Positions 55,601 to 61,456 of a stretch of 64,000 nt of DNA are shown here, piece by piece. Both the position numbers and the translations under genes were made by a program. Numbering within the stretch: the stretch's first letter is position 1; each line of letters starts with the position of its first letter. Origin of the DNA: Cardinalis cardinalis (lineage: Eukaryota; Chordata; Aves; Passeriformes; Cardinalidae); the NCBI GenBank assembly GCA_014549065.1, contig JACDOX010000221.1:50871-114870 (forward strand), written 5' to 3'. The notes under the pieces were generated by a model that was not told where the DNA came from, did no database searches, and worked only from the letters and a program-made list of their open reading frames with translations.

Positions 55601-56616
55601 TGTTGCTGCTCCTCCCTTATTCCCTTGGCATTTATGGAAGGCATCAGCCTCCCCCCAGGCTCTTCCCACAGCAAAGGAGGTTTAGTCCCTGCAGGAGTTC
55701 CCAGTGCTGGCTCCCAGCACTTGTGGCCAGAAGGGCTCTGCTCCAGGATTTCTGTGGAAGGAGAACATGGTTGTGGTTTGTGTGTGGCTTTATTTTCTAA
55801 ACAGCTTTGCTATCCCTTCAAAAATGTCACTGATGATCCTGCTGCAGGTCAGGGGAGTTCAGCATGTCCAGCAGTAGGAGCTGGCTGAATTAGGGCTGAA
55901 TTTAGAGTCACAGAATCCCTGAGGCTGGAAAATCCCCCCAGGATCATTGAGTTCCAGCTGCACCTAATCCCTGCCCAGAGCACTGAGTGCCACCTCCAGC
56001 CCTTCCTTGGACTCCTCCAGGGATGGGCACTCCAGACCTCCCTGGGCAGCCCCTGGCAGTGCTGAGCCCCCTTTCCATGGGGAAATTCCTGCTGGTGTCC
56101 ATTTCTGTTGAATGGATTGTTTTCCCATGGGCCAGATGGATCGTGGAGAAAGGGCACAGCTTTGTGTGTTACAGAACCTCTGTGCCTCAGCTGAACCCCT
56201 TCCTTTGGGAAGCCTTTCCCAATGTGTTACAGCCCCACTGGAGTGAGATCTGTCCTGGTGCAGGGAGGAAATGACAAAGACATTGTCAGCCAAGGGCTGT
56301 GTGAGAGTTCTCAGCCTTGGGGCTCTTTGTTGGGGTTATAACACCTTGCTGCTGATGGTGGTCACTTGGCAGAGATGAGCCTTCCTAGAAACACTGTGCA
56401 GTTCCTGTTCTGTTTTTGTAGGAGAGCACAAACTGAAGCTGCAGGTTTGTGAAAGCAGCAATTCCCTTTTCTCTTTGCAGGAGGCTGGAGCCTGTGACCC
56501 AGCTCTACGTCAGTGTGGATGCCAGCACCAAGGAGAGCCTGAAGAGGATTGATAGACCCCTCTTCAAGGACTTCTGGCAGAGGTTTCTAGACAGCCTAAA
56601 GGCCTTAGCTGAAAAG
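4477..56616 (+). CDS. TYW1: TYW1 gene, 12 coding exons (3' end off the right edge)
   Basis: S-adenosyl-L-methionine-dependent tRNA 4-demethylwyosine synthase. It converts N1-methylguanosine-37 of tRNA-Phe with pyruvate into the tricyclic 4-demethylwyosine, the second step of wybutosine synthesis (family knowledge). Twelve exons splice into 553 codons with matching phases. A hydrophobic N-terminal segment (about residues 10-37) suggests membrane anchoring. The flavodoxin domain has FMN loops YGSQTGTAK (88-96), VATYTEGQPPESA (141-153) and YAVFGLGNSAY (179-189). A Lys/Cys-rich then acidic linker (about 265-340) follows. The radical-SAM domain has ACANKCVFCW (402-411), SLVGEP (470-475) and VTNAQFP (498-504). 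Mammalian TYW1 is about 732 residues, so about 180 C-terminal residues are not in the window. It is divergent from SBDS, as in mammals. No inactivating change is seen. Confidence 0.95.
4612..5214 (+). other. TYW1 intron between residues 45 and 46
   Basis: 603 bp with no repeat or other gene recognised. Confidence 0.7.
5215..5367 (+). CDS. TYW1: TYW1 exon, residues 46-96
   Basis: 153 bp, phase 0 at both ends (acceptor gacag, donor GTATCT). The first half is a poorly conserved Ser/Gly-rich linker; the second half is the first strand and FMN phosphate loop of the flavodoxin fold, VKIFYGSQTGTAK. Confidence 0.92.
5368..5893 (+). other. TYW1 intron between residues 96 and 97
   Basis: 526 bp with nothing recognised apart from normal splice signals. 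Confidence 0.7.
5894..5995 (+). CDS. TYW1: TYW1 exon, residues 97-130
   Basis: 102 bp, phase 0 at both ends (acceptor gttcag, donor GTGGGT). It encodes RFAKALAEAVFSLNLPVEII and NMEDYDPEDGLVEE, helix 1 and strand 2 of the flavodoxin domain. Confidence 0.95.
5996..6875 (+). other. TYW1 intron between residues 130 and 131
   Basis: 880 bp of unique-looking sequence; no repeat family recognised. Confidence 0.7.
6876..7070 (+). CDS. TYW1: TYW1 exon, residues 131-195
   Basis: 195 bp, phase 0 at both ends (acceptor accag, donor GTGAGT). It carries the two isoalloxazine-contacting loops of the flavodoxin domain, VATYTEGQPPESA and YAVFGLGNSAYVDHYN, and WFCKWLEEA between them. Confidence 0.96.
7071..8423 (+). 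other. TYW1 intron between residues 195 and 196
   Basis: 1.35 kb. 7217-7745 is a CR1 fragment antisense to TYW1; the remaining 7746-8423 shows nothing recognisable. Confidence 0.75.
7217..7745 (-). mobile_element. CR1 LINE fragment (subfamily 'B')
   Basis: Reverse-oriented CR1 3' end (agaatctcagagcttgg) followed by the block gaggctcccctggcccagcc and the gctgtgcagagccacaaggg motif. Several Ns lie at 7492-7610. Large open frames on both strands here are CR1 shadows. Confidence 0.9.
8424..8705 (+). CDS. TYW1: TYW1 exon, residues 196-289
   Basis: 282 bp, phase 0 at both ends (acceptor ccctag, donor GTACAG). It completes the flavodoxin domain (WLWMLSASRIMARAEGDCNV, then KHGSIEADFEAWK). It then runs into a Lys/Cys-rich linker with CRGKCKKGKCK, also present in mammals. 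Base 8694 is N. Confidence 0.95.
8706..9576 (+). other. TYW1 intron between residues 289 and 290
   Basis: 871 bp; no repeat or gene recognised. Confidence 0.7.
9577..9684 (+). CDS. TYW1: TYW1 exon, residues 290-325
   Basis: 108 bp, phase 0 at both ends (acceptor ccacag, donor GTACTG). Acidic linker: ELFETSSEEEAGDTDSVIDV then EDLG, and the basic tail GHMKKAK. It matches the SSEEE...SIVDVEDLGK stretch of mammalian TYW1. One N at 9656. Confidence 0.93.
10575..10753 (+). mobile_element. CR1 LINE 3' fragment (subfamily 'A')
   Basis: Short 5'-truncated copy starting near ccctggcacagggtgcccag and ending in the CR1 tail ctctgtgactctgtg. Sense to TYW1. Confidence 0.85.
14336..14740 (+). mobile_element. 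CR1 LINE 3' fragment (subfamily 'A')
   Basis: About 400 bp with the full A core (ggctgcccctggatccctgg) and the 3' tail ttctgngattctgtgg. Sense to TYW1. Confidence 0.9.
15835..16083 (+). mobile_element. CR1 LINE 3' fragment (subfamily 'A')
   Basis: Same core as the copy 1.3 kb upstream, ending ccatgattctgtgac. Sense to TYW1. Confidence 0.9.
17219..17625 (-). mobile_element. CR1 LINE 3' fragment (subfamily 'A', longer 5' side)
   Basis: Begins with the reversed tail agaatcatagaatggtttgg, contains the A core, and extends further into the CR1 body (ggctgaacagccccagctcc). Antisense to TYW1. Confidence 0.9.
17723..18240 (-). mobile_element. CR1 LINE 3' fragment (another subfamily)
   Basis: Starts aatcacagaattcccagaat followed by ggttggaagagaccttcaag, 100 bp beyond the previous copy, with a different body (ggcagccattccagaacttc). 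An older-looking CR1 type. Confidence 0.88.
18435..18462. repeat. Perfect purine/pyrimidine inverted repeat
   Basis: agggaaaggga (18435-18445) and its exact complement tccctttccct (18452-18462) flank a 6-base loop. An 11-bp stem with pure purine and pure pyrimidine arms could form a hairpin or triplex-type structure. No function can be inferred. Confidence 0.7.
19331..19400 (-). mobile_element. Possible CR1 3' tail remnant
   Basis: aatcacagcat followed by ggtttgggtgggaagggacc resembles the reversed CR1 3' end but is short and diverged. Confidence 0.5.
21030..21117 (+). CDS. TYW1: TYW1 exon, residues 326-354 plus 1 nt
   Basis: 88 bp, acceptor ttccancag (one N at 21026) and donor GTGAGG. It starts in phase 0 and ends in phase 1. 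The conserved part is REMITPALRKALTKQ; the preceding REQELQEGAAGAER is shorter than the mammalian linker by roughly ten residues. It is isolated between introns of 11.3 and 12.5 kb, but the exact phase match to both neighbours supports it. Confidence 0.88.
21238..21905 (-). mobile_element. CR1 LINE fragment, relatively long
   Basis: Begins with ggctggaagggcctctggag (reversed CR1 3' region) and continues about 650 bp through the CR1 body (ctggggatattttatggatt, gagctgtggagcccagagct). Starts about 120 bp after the donor at 21118. Antisense to TYW1. Confidence 0.87.
22346..22640 (-). mobile_element. Diverged CR1 fragment
   Basis: aaaggtctttaagagcatca followed by agttcaaccaccaactc is typical of an old CR1 3' region. 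Boundaries approximate. Confidence 0.65.
24506..24725 (+). mobile_element. CR1 LINE 3' fragment (subfamily 'C')
   Basis: Shares ggtgctgggcactgcccagg, gggcacggccccgaggctgc and gattgttggggtgtctgtgc with the copies at 667 (reverse) and 40530. Ends near ggtcccttccagctcggg. Confidence 0.88.
25072..25322 (+). mobile_element. CR1 LINE 3' fragment (subfamily 'A')
   Basis: ggaatggctcccactgccag, the A core, then a tail ending gtcagaccattccaagaatc. Contains two Ns at 25138-25139. Confidence 0.88.
26924..27190 (-). mobile_element. CR1 LINE 3' fragment (subfamily 'A')
   Basis: Reversed tail attacagagtcccagactgg, the A core and gggagccattcccatggg. Antisense to TYW1; its 5' end faces a plus-strand CR1 tail at 27215. 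Confidence 0.9.
27215..27262 (+). mobile_element. CR1 3' tail, plus orientation
   Basis: gaggtcccttccaacccaaa followed by ccagcccatgatccc is a forward CR1 tail only about 50 bp long, lying 25 bp from the 5' end of the reverse copy at 26924-27190. Confidence 0.7.
28059..28098. repeat. ATT/TAT microsatellite
   Basis: tattattattattattact followed by gttattattaa: an imperfect trinucleotide run of about 40 bp. Confidence 0.85.
28640..29160 (+). mobile_element. CR1 LINE fragment (subfamily 'B')
   Basis: Forward version of the B body: ccccaggagcagctgaggga, acagctcctgacaggagggg, gggccaggggagcctcagg. Ends in a diverged tail near gacctcagggattcagtg. Several Ns lie inside. Confidence 0.9.
29808..29855. 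repeat. Short tandem duplication (24-bp period)
   Basis: ttaatttcagtgaagtttgg occurs twice, at 29808 and 29832. Confidence 0.85.
30425..30922 (+). mobile_element. CR1 LINE fragment (subfamily 'B')
   Basis: Nearly identical to the 28640 copy over the B body, ending with cagttctgggattctggg. Sense to TYW1. Confidence 0.9.
31978..32270 (-). mobile_element. CR1 LINE 3' fragment (subfamily 'A')
   Basis: Reversed tail agaaccccagagtggtttgg, the A core, and gggaacaattcccaattccc. Antisense to TYW1. Confidence 0.9.
33581..33633 (+). CDS. TYW1: TYW1 exon, residues 355-372 (first cluster cysteine)
   Basis: 53 bp, acceptor ttttcag and donor GTATGT. It encodes GYKLIGSHSGVKLCRWTK. C368 is the first of three cysteines spaced exactly 13 residues apart (368, 381, 394). 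In archaeal TYW1 these ligate the second, substrate-binding [4Fe-4S] cluster. Confidence 0.95.
33634..36464 (+). other. TYW1 intron between residues 372 and 373, 5' part
   Basis: Contains a CR1 fragment at 34393-34797; otherwise nothing recognised before the splice-site minisatellite that begins at about 36465. Confidence 0.7.
34393..34797 (-). mobile_element. CR1 LINE fragment (subfamily 'B')
   Basis: Reversed tail atcacagaatcactgagggt, then the B body (gaggctcccctggcccagcc, gtcaggagctgtgcagagcc). Antisense to TYW1. Confidence 0.9.
36465..37402 (+). repeat. Minisatellite built of 3' splice-site units, ending at the TYW1 acceptor
   Basis: The motif ccctcag recurs at 36465, 36530, 36589, 36662, a mutated copy (ccctctg) at 36720, then 36771 and 36811. 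Spacing falls from 58-73 bp to 40 bp. After the N-run six more 40-bp units follow, ending at the real exon border (37402/37403). Each 40-bp unit holds TTTTTAAC (branch-point-like), a T/C/G-rich tract and TTTCCCTGCCCTCAG. Two unit variants exist, with GCTCCC (A) or AGTGTC (B) after TTAAC; their order after the gap is A A B B A A. The earlier, longer units carry (GT)n runs and a ggctccagatgg-like segment. Confidence 0.92.
36821..37166. other. Assembly gap (346 N) inside the minisatellite
   Basis: A run of Ns flanked on both sides by the same 40-bp repeat. The length does not fit a whole number of units with the flanking phases (321 or 361 would), so the gap size is probably an estimate. Apparent X-rich open frames across it are meaningless. 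Confidence 0.98.
37403..37521 (+). CDS. TYW1: TYW1 exon, residues 373-411 plus 2 nt (radical-SAM motif)
   Basis: 119 bp, acceptor ccctgccctcag and donor GTAAGG. It encodes SMLRGRGGCYKHTFYGIESH, then RCMEATPSLACANKCVFCW. C381 and C394 complete the extra-cluster triad; C403, C407 and C410 form the Cx3CxxC radical-SAM cluster. The acceptor is the last copy of a 40-bp minisatellite (see 36465-37402). GC-rich and highly conserved. Confidence 0.97.
37762..38055 (-). mobile_element. CR1 LINE fragment (subfamily 'B', internally shortened)
   Basis: Reversed tail ataaatcccagaagcactgg and B-body pieces. It lacks the block between the gaggctcccctggcccagcc and gttgtgcagagccacaagg motifs, so it is internally deleted relative to the other B copies. 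Confidence 0.87.
38440..38573 (+). mobile_element. CR1 3' fragment
   Basis: ctgtccctgccatggcaggg then aaggtcccttcccacccaaa and attctgagattctgtgg, the forward CR1 end. Confidence 0.85.
38851..38904. repeat. Tandem duplication, 27-bp period
   Basis: gtgtctgggaaggaaaacct followed by tctgctt occurs twice without a mismatch, at 38851 and 38878. Confidence 0.9.
40228..40310 (-). mobile_element. CR1 3' tail, reverse
   Basis: atggaatcacacactggttt followed by gggttggggccttaaag is a short reversed CR1 end, about 220 bp upstream of a forward copy. Confidence 0.75.
40530..40760 (+). mobile_element. CR1 LINE 3' fragment (subfamily 'C')
   Basis: Same block as at 24506 (gggcacggccccgaggctgc, gattgttggggtgtctgtgc), ending ggatattctgtgattct. 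Confidence 0.9.
42329..42610 (-). mobile_element. CR1 LINE 3' fragment, diverged
   Basis: agaatcacagagttattttg then ggaaaagccctctgagatcc and the body aacctctccaccactgcc. Antisense to TYW1. Confidence 0.8.
44255..44690 (-). mobile_element. CR1 LINE fragment (subfamily 'A')
   Basis: Reversed tail tcccaggatcccagactggt, the A core, then body sequence with gcagcctcctcatcctgagg. Its far end meets the retroviral remnant at about 44690. Confidence 0.87.
44690..45024 (+). pseudogene. Endogenous retrovirus envelope remnant (membrane anchor and tail)
   Basis: An open frame (about 44684-45028, entered from flanking CR1-like DNA without a viral start) shows a strongly hydrophobic segment (YALIVVVTMLVIVPYVLYC, about 44711-44767). 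A Cys-containing, polar, basic tail follows. This is the layout of a retroviral transmembrane-subunit anchor plus cytoplasmic tail. The surface subunit, the fusion region and everything 5' of the anchor are missing, so no working envelope can be made. Two Ns (44893, 44987) lie in the frame. A purine-rich stretch (ggagaaatagagaaatag) and an LTR-like segment follow directly. The assignment rests on layout and position, not on a database match. Confidence 0.6.
45025..45243 (+). mobile_element. LTR-like 3' end of the retroviral remnant
   Basis: About 219 bp beginning TGAAAGATGC after a purine-rich tract and ending TTTTTAAAACA, i.e. TG...CA ends. It carries an AATAAA polyadenylation signal at 45225-45230 about 15 bp from the end. 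No 5' LTR and no target duplication are identifiable because the 5' side is deleted. Start could also be TGTAGTGGG at 45037. Confidence 0.6.
46374..46483 (+). CDS. TYW1: TYW1 exon, residues 412-448 plus 1 nt
   Basis: 110 bp, acceptor ttccctcag and donor GTAACT. It encodes HHTNPVGTEWRWRMDQPEQI, then LQEALEKHQNMIRQFK, the region right after the radical-SAM cluster loop. A solo LTR sits 70 bp downstream. Confidence 0.96.
46548..46553. repeat. Target-site duplication, left copy (ggngag)
   Basis: Directly before the LTR; matches ggtgag at 46936-46941 apart from the N at 46550. Confidence 0.9.
46554..46935 (+). mobile_element. Solo LTR of an endogenous retrovirus (ERVK/class II-like)
   Basis: 382 bp with TGTCACAG...CCGTCACA ends and a 6-bp target duplication (46548-46553 and 46936-46941). 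AATAAA lies at 46858-46863 after a TA-rich stretch (ttaatataatatatat), with a CCAAT-like box upstream (ggccaatcac). A 9-bp inverted repeat (gaaaaatcc/ggatttttc, 46573-46598) sits near the 5' end. Six-base duplications are typical of class II elements. No internal viral sequence remains, as expected after LTR-LTR recombination. It starts 70 bp after the exon ending at 46483. Orientation follows AATAAA. Confidence 0.92.
46936..46941. repeat. Target-site duplication, right copy (ggtgag)
   Basis: Directly after the LTR end; pairs with 46548-46553. Confidence 0.9.
47985..48465 (+). mobile_element. CR1 LINE fragment (subfamily 'B')
   Basis: B body: gggaggggctcagcctggag, ctgcacagctcctgacagga, ggcctcaggctgggccaggg. 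The tail ends around ttattctgtgcctctggg. Sense to TYW1. Confidence 0.88.
49435..49870 (+). mobile_element. CR1 LINE fragment (subfamily 'B')
   Basis: Same B body as 47985, 1.4 kb away and in the same orientation, with a related 3' part (tggcacttggggacatgggt). Confidence 0.88.
52204..52310 (-). mobile_element. CR1 3' fragment just upstream of a TYW1 exon
   Basis: cagaaccatagaagggtttg followed by ggttggaagggaccttaaaa. Its end is about 38 bp before the acceptor at 52347. Confidence 0.85.
52348..52525 (+). CDS. TYW1: TYW1 exon, residues 449-508
   Basis: 178 bp, acceptor cctctgcag and donor GTAAGA. It encodes GVSGVKAARLEEALAVKHCA, then the SAM-binding SLVGEPIMYP and FLVTNAQFPEEIR. All are standard strands of the radical-SAM partial TIM barrel. 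Confidence 0.96.
53755..54035 (+). mobile_element. CR1 LINE 3' fragment (subfamily 'A')
   Basis: agagggactggggacaaggg, the A core, tail gagctttaagggccctccca. Sense to TYW1. Confidence 0.9.
55395..55542 (+). mobile_element. CR1 3' fragment (subfamily 'B'-like)
   Basis: ggggtggcactcagtgcctt, gacaaggtgggcatcnggca and tail ttttccaacctcagtgatct. Sense to TYW1. Confidence 0.82.
55907..56105 (-). mobile_element. CR1 3' fragment (subfamily 'B')
   Basis: gagtcacagaatccctgagg then agcactgagtgccacctcca and ccctttccatggggaaattc. Antisense to TYW1. Confidence 0.88.
56481..56616 (+). CDS. TYW1: TYW1 exon, residues 508-553 (last in the window)
   Basis: 136 bp, acceptor ctttgcag and donor GTACCC, ending in phase 0. 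It encodes RLEPVTQLYVSVDASTKESL, then the KRIDRPLFKDFWQRFLDSLK segment ending ALAEK. The next expected exon (mammalian QQRTVYRLTLVKAW...) is not seen before 64000. Confidence 0.96.
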
Positions 56617-58129
56617 GTACCCACTTAAGAATGGATTTTTAAATGGCTTTTTCCTTCCTTCTACACTCTGCTGACTCACCACCTCTTTTCCTTCCTTCTC
56701 ACCTTACCTGCTTCTACTTTCTGCAGAAGCAGAAGACTTGAGAGGCTCTAAGATGGACCATGGAGGGGGTTCTGGGTGTGTTGGGAGTATATTTCCATGG
56801 CTGGGGTATTCAGGTGGGTGAAGTGCAGCAGATTTGAGTGGTTTTCCAGAGCAGAATGTGTGTGTCAAATGGGGCAGTAAATGCTGTGACTAAAAGGTGC
56901 TGTGAGGGATGAAGAGATTACCAAATAATAGATTTCCTAACAAAGGGGTTTCACTAAAAACAGGCTGCTGAAGGAAAGCTGGAAATTCAGGGAAGAGTTG
57001 TAAATCCCCTGTGTTCCTTTGCTCTGGTTCTCAGAGGCTCCCTTGGAATGGCAGCACATGAGGGCATTAAAATGTGTGTGCTGGAGTTTGGGAGCTCTGT
57101 CACCCTCCTGCCCCAGAGAAATCTCTTTTTTCTGGAAGGTTGACCCAGCCCAGGGGATCTGAGCACAGCAGCAGGGGGGCTTTGCCCTGTGTGTGTTGGA
57201 GTGAGCTGAGCAGTGCCTGGGCCCTGGGGCAGTGTCAGCTCAGGCTCTGTGTGACAGGTGAGCTTTGGAGTCATTAGTGAAGCACTCCCGGGCCCAGCAG
57301 CACATGAGGGCATGAGAACAGAGCCATGTCTGCCTCTCTTGTTCCTGCTCCTGGGCTCTGGTGGGAGCCAGGGCTGTGTTTACTGATCTGGCAGCCTTGA
57401 CACATTACCTGCTGGGATGAACAGCCAGGAGAGGCTGCTGCTTTGGAATAATGAGGTTTTGTAGGAATAATGAACTTTCCAGCCTTCTCCGATGGTGGTG
57501 TTGGAGCATTCTCTGCCAAAGGAACTTAGCTGAGTGGATGTGTGAGACTCAGAGGAATTGAGTGGCACTTTCTGCTGCAAAGGCACGTGGGCAGCATGGT
57601 CAGGTGCTTTGTGTGTGGAGGTGCAGCTCTCCTGTGCAAAACCTCAGGTCAAACACTGAGGGCATTGAAATCAAGTGCAAACAAATTCTCTGTGAGCAGG
57701 GAAATCTGTGGGAAGAAGTGGAGCTAAAATACTGAAGGCACAAAATACTGAAAAAGCCTTTTGGGAAGTTGCTTTTGCCCATCATTTCTTTCCTGTGCCT
57801 CTCTTGACCCTGAGTGTTCATTAGTGGGAGAAGTTTCCTTGCAAACAATTGAAGGTGAAAGTATTGGCAAGTCTGTCCATACAGCTAAAAATACCCTGGT
57901 CAAGGTGAAGAGGAGAGGAGAAAGCAGCTCCACTAGCAGGTGCATTTTCTCCTCCAAGCCAACTGCACTTTGAAGGGTCCTTGAAACACTGATAACACAA
58001 GAGCCAATTAATGGTTGTTCCAGTTGAAACCCTGCTCTGCCAGCCCTGCTCAGCTGCACGAGGCAGCATCACATGTGGGGACAGTAGGAACTCTTGGGGA
58101 AGCTGCTGTTTATTGGTTTTCACTTAGTC

Positions 58130-58590
58130 CCAGAATCAGTGAGGTTGGAAAAGCCCTCCCAGCCCATGCAGTCCGAGCTGTGCCCAGAGCACTGAGTGCC
58201 GTGCCCAGCCCTTCCTTGGACGCCTCTGGGGTGGGCGCTCCAACCCTCCCTGGGCAGCCCCTGGCAGTGCCTGAGCACCCTTTCCATGGGGAAATTTTCC
58301 CTAATATTCAGCCTAACTCTCCCCTGGTACAGCTTGAGGCCATTTCTCTTTGTCCCCTGTTCCCTGGGAGCAGAGCCACAAGGGCCCCCTGAGCCTCCTT
58401 TGCTCCAGGCTGAGCCCCTTCCTGGCTCCCTCAGCTGCTCCTGGGGCTCCAGACCCTTCTCTGGACACCCTCCAGCCCCTCAGAGTCTGCACTGTCCTGA
58501 GGGGTCCAGGACTGGCTCTGGGTTGGAGGTGCCCCAGCAGTGCCAGCACAGGGGACAAGCCCTGCACTGGTCAAACACAGGATTCTGGTG
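58130..58590 (-). mobile_element. CR1 LINE fragment (subfamily 'B')
   Basis: cccagaatcagtgaggttgg then B-body pieces (gagccacaagggccccctga, ctcctggggctccagaccct). Antisense to TYW1. Confidence 0.88.
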
Positions 58591-59239
58591 CCCAAAACCT
58601 CCAGGTGCTCCTGGGCAGCAGCAGCAGCTCTCTGTTCCCTCTCAGCTGCCCTGCAGGAGCTGTTCTGTGGGACTGTGACTATGGGAGGTGGTGGCAGCCA
58701 AAGCACCTGTGAGTTCCTGGGACATGCAGGCCCTTCCCCAGGCTGGATGTGGAATGCTGCTGCGCTGTGTTGGGGAGGTGATGTTAATTTATCTGGAAAC
58801 TAATACAAATCCCAGTTTTTCCCGGTGCCTGACAACCCTTCCAGGCTGATTCAGTCCTTCCCAGGTGGAGAGGAGCTGGCACTGCAGCTCATCTGAGTCA
58901 CTGCTGAGCAGTCATGGGCACACTGAAAAATAAAAGTGGGCAAGGGAGTTTATAGGAACATGAGTTGTACCTGCTGTGATCACCCTTGTGGNGTTTGGGA
59001 GGTGCTGGTTCTGCTCCCTGCCTGGGGCTGCAGGGATGGGTGGTGGCAAAATAATCCTCTGCTTTGGTAATCCAGACTGAGAAAGAGAGGGAAAGGAAGA
59101 GGGAAGGACATGGTTTTAAGTGACAAAGGAGAGAGGATGTTTGTCTTGGTTGTTCTCTTTGCTCCAGCCAAAGCCCAGGTCTTGTTAAATATGGGAGGGT
59201 CTCGGCAAAGATGGGCCCCAGTGAGGTGGTTATAGAACT

Positions 59240-59345
59240 CAGAATCCTGGAATGGTTTGGGTTGGAAGGGACCTTAAACTCACCTCATTTTAGCCCCTTC
59301 CAGCAGCCCACGCTGCTCCAGGCCCCGCCCAGCCTGGCCTTGGCC
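59240..59345 (-). mobile_element. CR1 3' fragment
   Basis: tcagaatcctggaatggttt followed by gggttggaagggaccttaaa, about 100 bp. Confidence 0.85.
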
Positions 59346-60515
59346 CAGTTATGCTGATAATGGATTTCATGCTTTTAACTGAACTCCTGCACAGAGTTCT
59401 TGAGCCTCAGTAAAAGGGTGAATTTAATAACAAATTGTTCCCAGGATGATTTGACAAGCCTCATCCAACATGTTGGGGATTAGTTGCTACATCCATTTTC
59501 AAAGGAAGCCCAGGAAGAAAAGATAAAAAGCTTTTGTGCTATTTCCCTCTGCAGCAAACAACATGAACTCCACCTTTGTCCACTGCTACTTGGAGCAAGT
59601 TTGATCCTTTCTAGAGCTGCTCTCATTGAAATGATCTTCATGTTACATTTGCTGTGCTGAGAAGCACTTTTTGAGAGAGGAGTTTATGTTAAACAGCAGG
59701 TGGACTCCCAAAGGCTCCTTTGTTTCTTGTTCTGATTCCTCTACCCCTGAAATGAAATGGACAGGGAAAGGAAAGACAAGAGCATGTGCAATTTAGACTG
59801 TGCCCTTCCAAACACCACATGTGAGTTTTGGAGCCTCACCCTCTGACAGCCTTGAGTTTGTGAAAGTGAGAGATGACTTGNCTTGACAGACAAGTGCTTG
59901 GAGCAGGCACTGAGGATGTGAATCCTTGTCTCATCATCAGGATGAGAAATCTCTGCTGAAAAATGTTTCTTCCAGCCACTGCTGCTTCCTGATCCGTATC
60001 CAGTGAGGAATGGGTTGCAAACCAATGATGAGGGTCCAGCTCAGGAGGGAAGGGGGAGATTGTCCATCCCTGGAGATTTTAGTATTAAGTTGATGCTTTT
60101 TTTCCCAAAATACCTTTAACCAGATGTGCTGAGCAAGAAAACAACCCATGGTCTGTGAGATCTCATCACCCCCCAGTCAGATTTGGGATCCTCTGGTGTT
60201 TGATTTGGGCTCTGTTTCCCTCAGGGTGACTGGATCAAGTTCTGCAGGNTGAGGAACATTGGGAATTTGTCCTGGTTGTTGTCCATAAATCATCAAGTGT
60301 TTTCCCAAGCAATAGGGGCATTGGCTGGGACAAATGGGAATCTCCTGCTGAGAACTGGAATGGGGATGCAGTGACCCAGTGTGACGAAGTTCTTATGGAT
60401 TTCTACCCAAACACTGGGAAAACAGCTGGATGAAGATGGTGATGGACAGAGCAGCACGTGTCCTGTTCATGGTTCACATCCCTTGGCAGCAGCTCTGGGG
60501 GGAATTTTTGCCTTC

Positions 60516-61104
60516 ACAGAACCCCAGGCTGGGCCAGGCTGGAAGGGGCCCAGNGGGTCCCCGGTGGCACCTCCCTGCTCAGGCAGGGCCATCCCAGAGC
60601 ACAGGGCACAGCACTGTGTGCACAGGGCTCTGCAGTATCCCCGCTGAGGGAGACTCCAGCCCCTCCCTGGGCAGCCTGCTCAGGGCTGGGCCCTGCCCAG
60701 GGCAGAAGTTGTGCCTCCTGGGCAGGGGCAGTGCTGGGCTCAGGCCCTGCCCGTGGCTCTGCTGCCACTGCTGGGCCTGGAGCAGAGCCCGGGCCCTGCT
60801 CTGCCCCTCCCTGCACACAGGGACACCCAGGGCTGAGGGCCCCTCTCAGCTGGGGCTCCTCTCCAGCCTGAGCAGCCCCAGCTCCCTCAGCCTTTCCTGG
60901 GCACAGAGATGCTCCAGGCCCTCCTCATCCTCACAGCCTGGGCTGGCCCCGCTGCAGGAGCTCCTGTCCCTGCTGTGCTGAGGAGCCAGAGCTGGACACA
61001 GCACCCAGAGCTGCCCCCAGGGCTGGGCAGGGGGTCAGGATCCCTCCAGAGGTGCCCCCAGGGCTGGGAAGGGGGTCAGGATCCCTCCAGAGGTGTCCTC
61101 AAGT
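60516..61104 (-). mobile_element. CR1 LINE fragment interrupted by the LTR element
   Basis: tcacagaaccccaggctggg then about 550 bp of CR1 body (ctccctcagcctttcctggg). Near its end a 41-bp unit is tandemly duplicated (61012 and 61053, tgcccccagggctggg). The CR1 stops where the LTR begins at 61105. Confidence 0.8.
61012..61103. repeat. Tandem duplication, 41-bp period
   Basis: tgcccccagggctggg...ggggtcaggatccctccaga occurs twice, then a diverged partial third copy (tgtcctcaag) that abuts the LTR. Confidence 0.88.
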
Positions 61105-61442
61105 TGGGTGCGGGGCGGCTCTGAGGCTCAATATGAGTTCAGCAAGCTCTGTTTATTTCGGTAGAGCATCAAACTTTATACACACAATAATAAGCTTATG
61201 AATATTCTGCAAGCCAAATAACTCATTGGTTAAGCTATAACATCAATCTTCTCCATGCTCTTTGGGCTTACTGCTCTCCTTTCTCACGCTGCACTGTTTA
61301 CTTTGTTATTATACTTAGCTAGGCCTAAGGACACATTATCTTACAGGTGCAAAACTTCAGCTAAACTATCTTCAGTACTTTTCCAGCTCTGTTCGGCTAA
61401 CAAGCAAGTCTACGTGACCTCTGTCATGAAACATTCTTAACA
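61105..61442 (-). mobile_element. 3' LTR of an antisense endogenous retrovirus-like element
   Basis: 338 bp read leftward: begins TGTTAAGAATG at 61442, ends CCGCACCCA at 61105 (TG...CA). It contains a CCAAT-like box (AACCAATGAG, about 61232), a TATA box (TATAAA, 61180-61175) and AATAAA (61157-61152). About 50 bp of downstream U5-like sequence follows. Size and layout resemble alpha/beta-type (class II) avian LTRs. A purine-rich tract lies immediately upstream (see 61443). The adjacent host bases tcaagt (61099-61104) would be one copy of a 6-bp target duplication; the partner would lie beyond 64000. Confidence 0.82.
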
Positions 61443-61456
61443 TCTCTTTTGTTTTC
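61443..61456 (-). promoter_or_regulatory. Polypurine tract next to the LTR
   Basis: Read leftward GAAAACAAAAGAGA directly abuts the LTR start TGTTAAG. This is the expected plus-strand primer position for reverse transcription and shows that the LTR is a 3' LTR rather than a solo LTR. Confidence 0.75.

Larger units (their letters stand above)
52526..56480 (+). other. TYW1 intron between residues 508 and 509 (4 kb)
   Basis: CR1 copies at 53755, 55395 and 55907; nothing else recognised in 52526-53754, 54036-55394 or 56106-56480. Confidence 0.7.
56617..61104 (+). other. TYW1 intron after residue 553, first part
   Basis: CR1 copies at 58130, 59240 and 60516; the rest (56617-58129, 59346-60515) shows no further TYW1 exon and no other gene. 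Confidence 0.7.
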
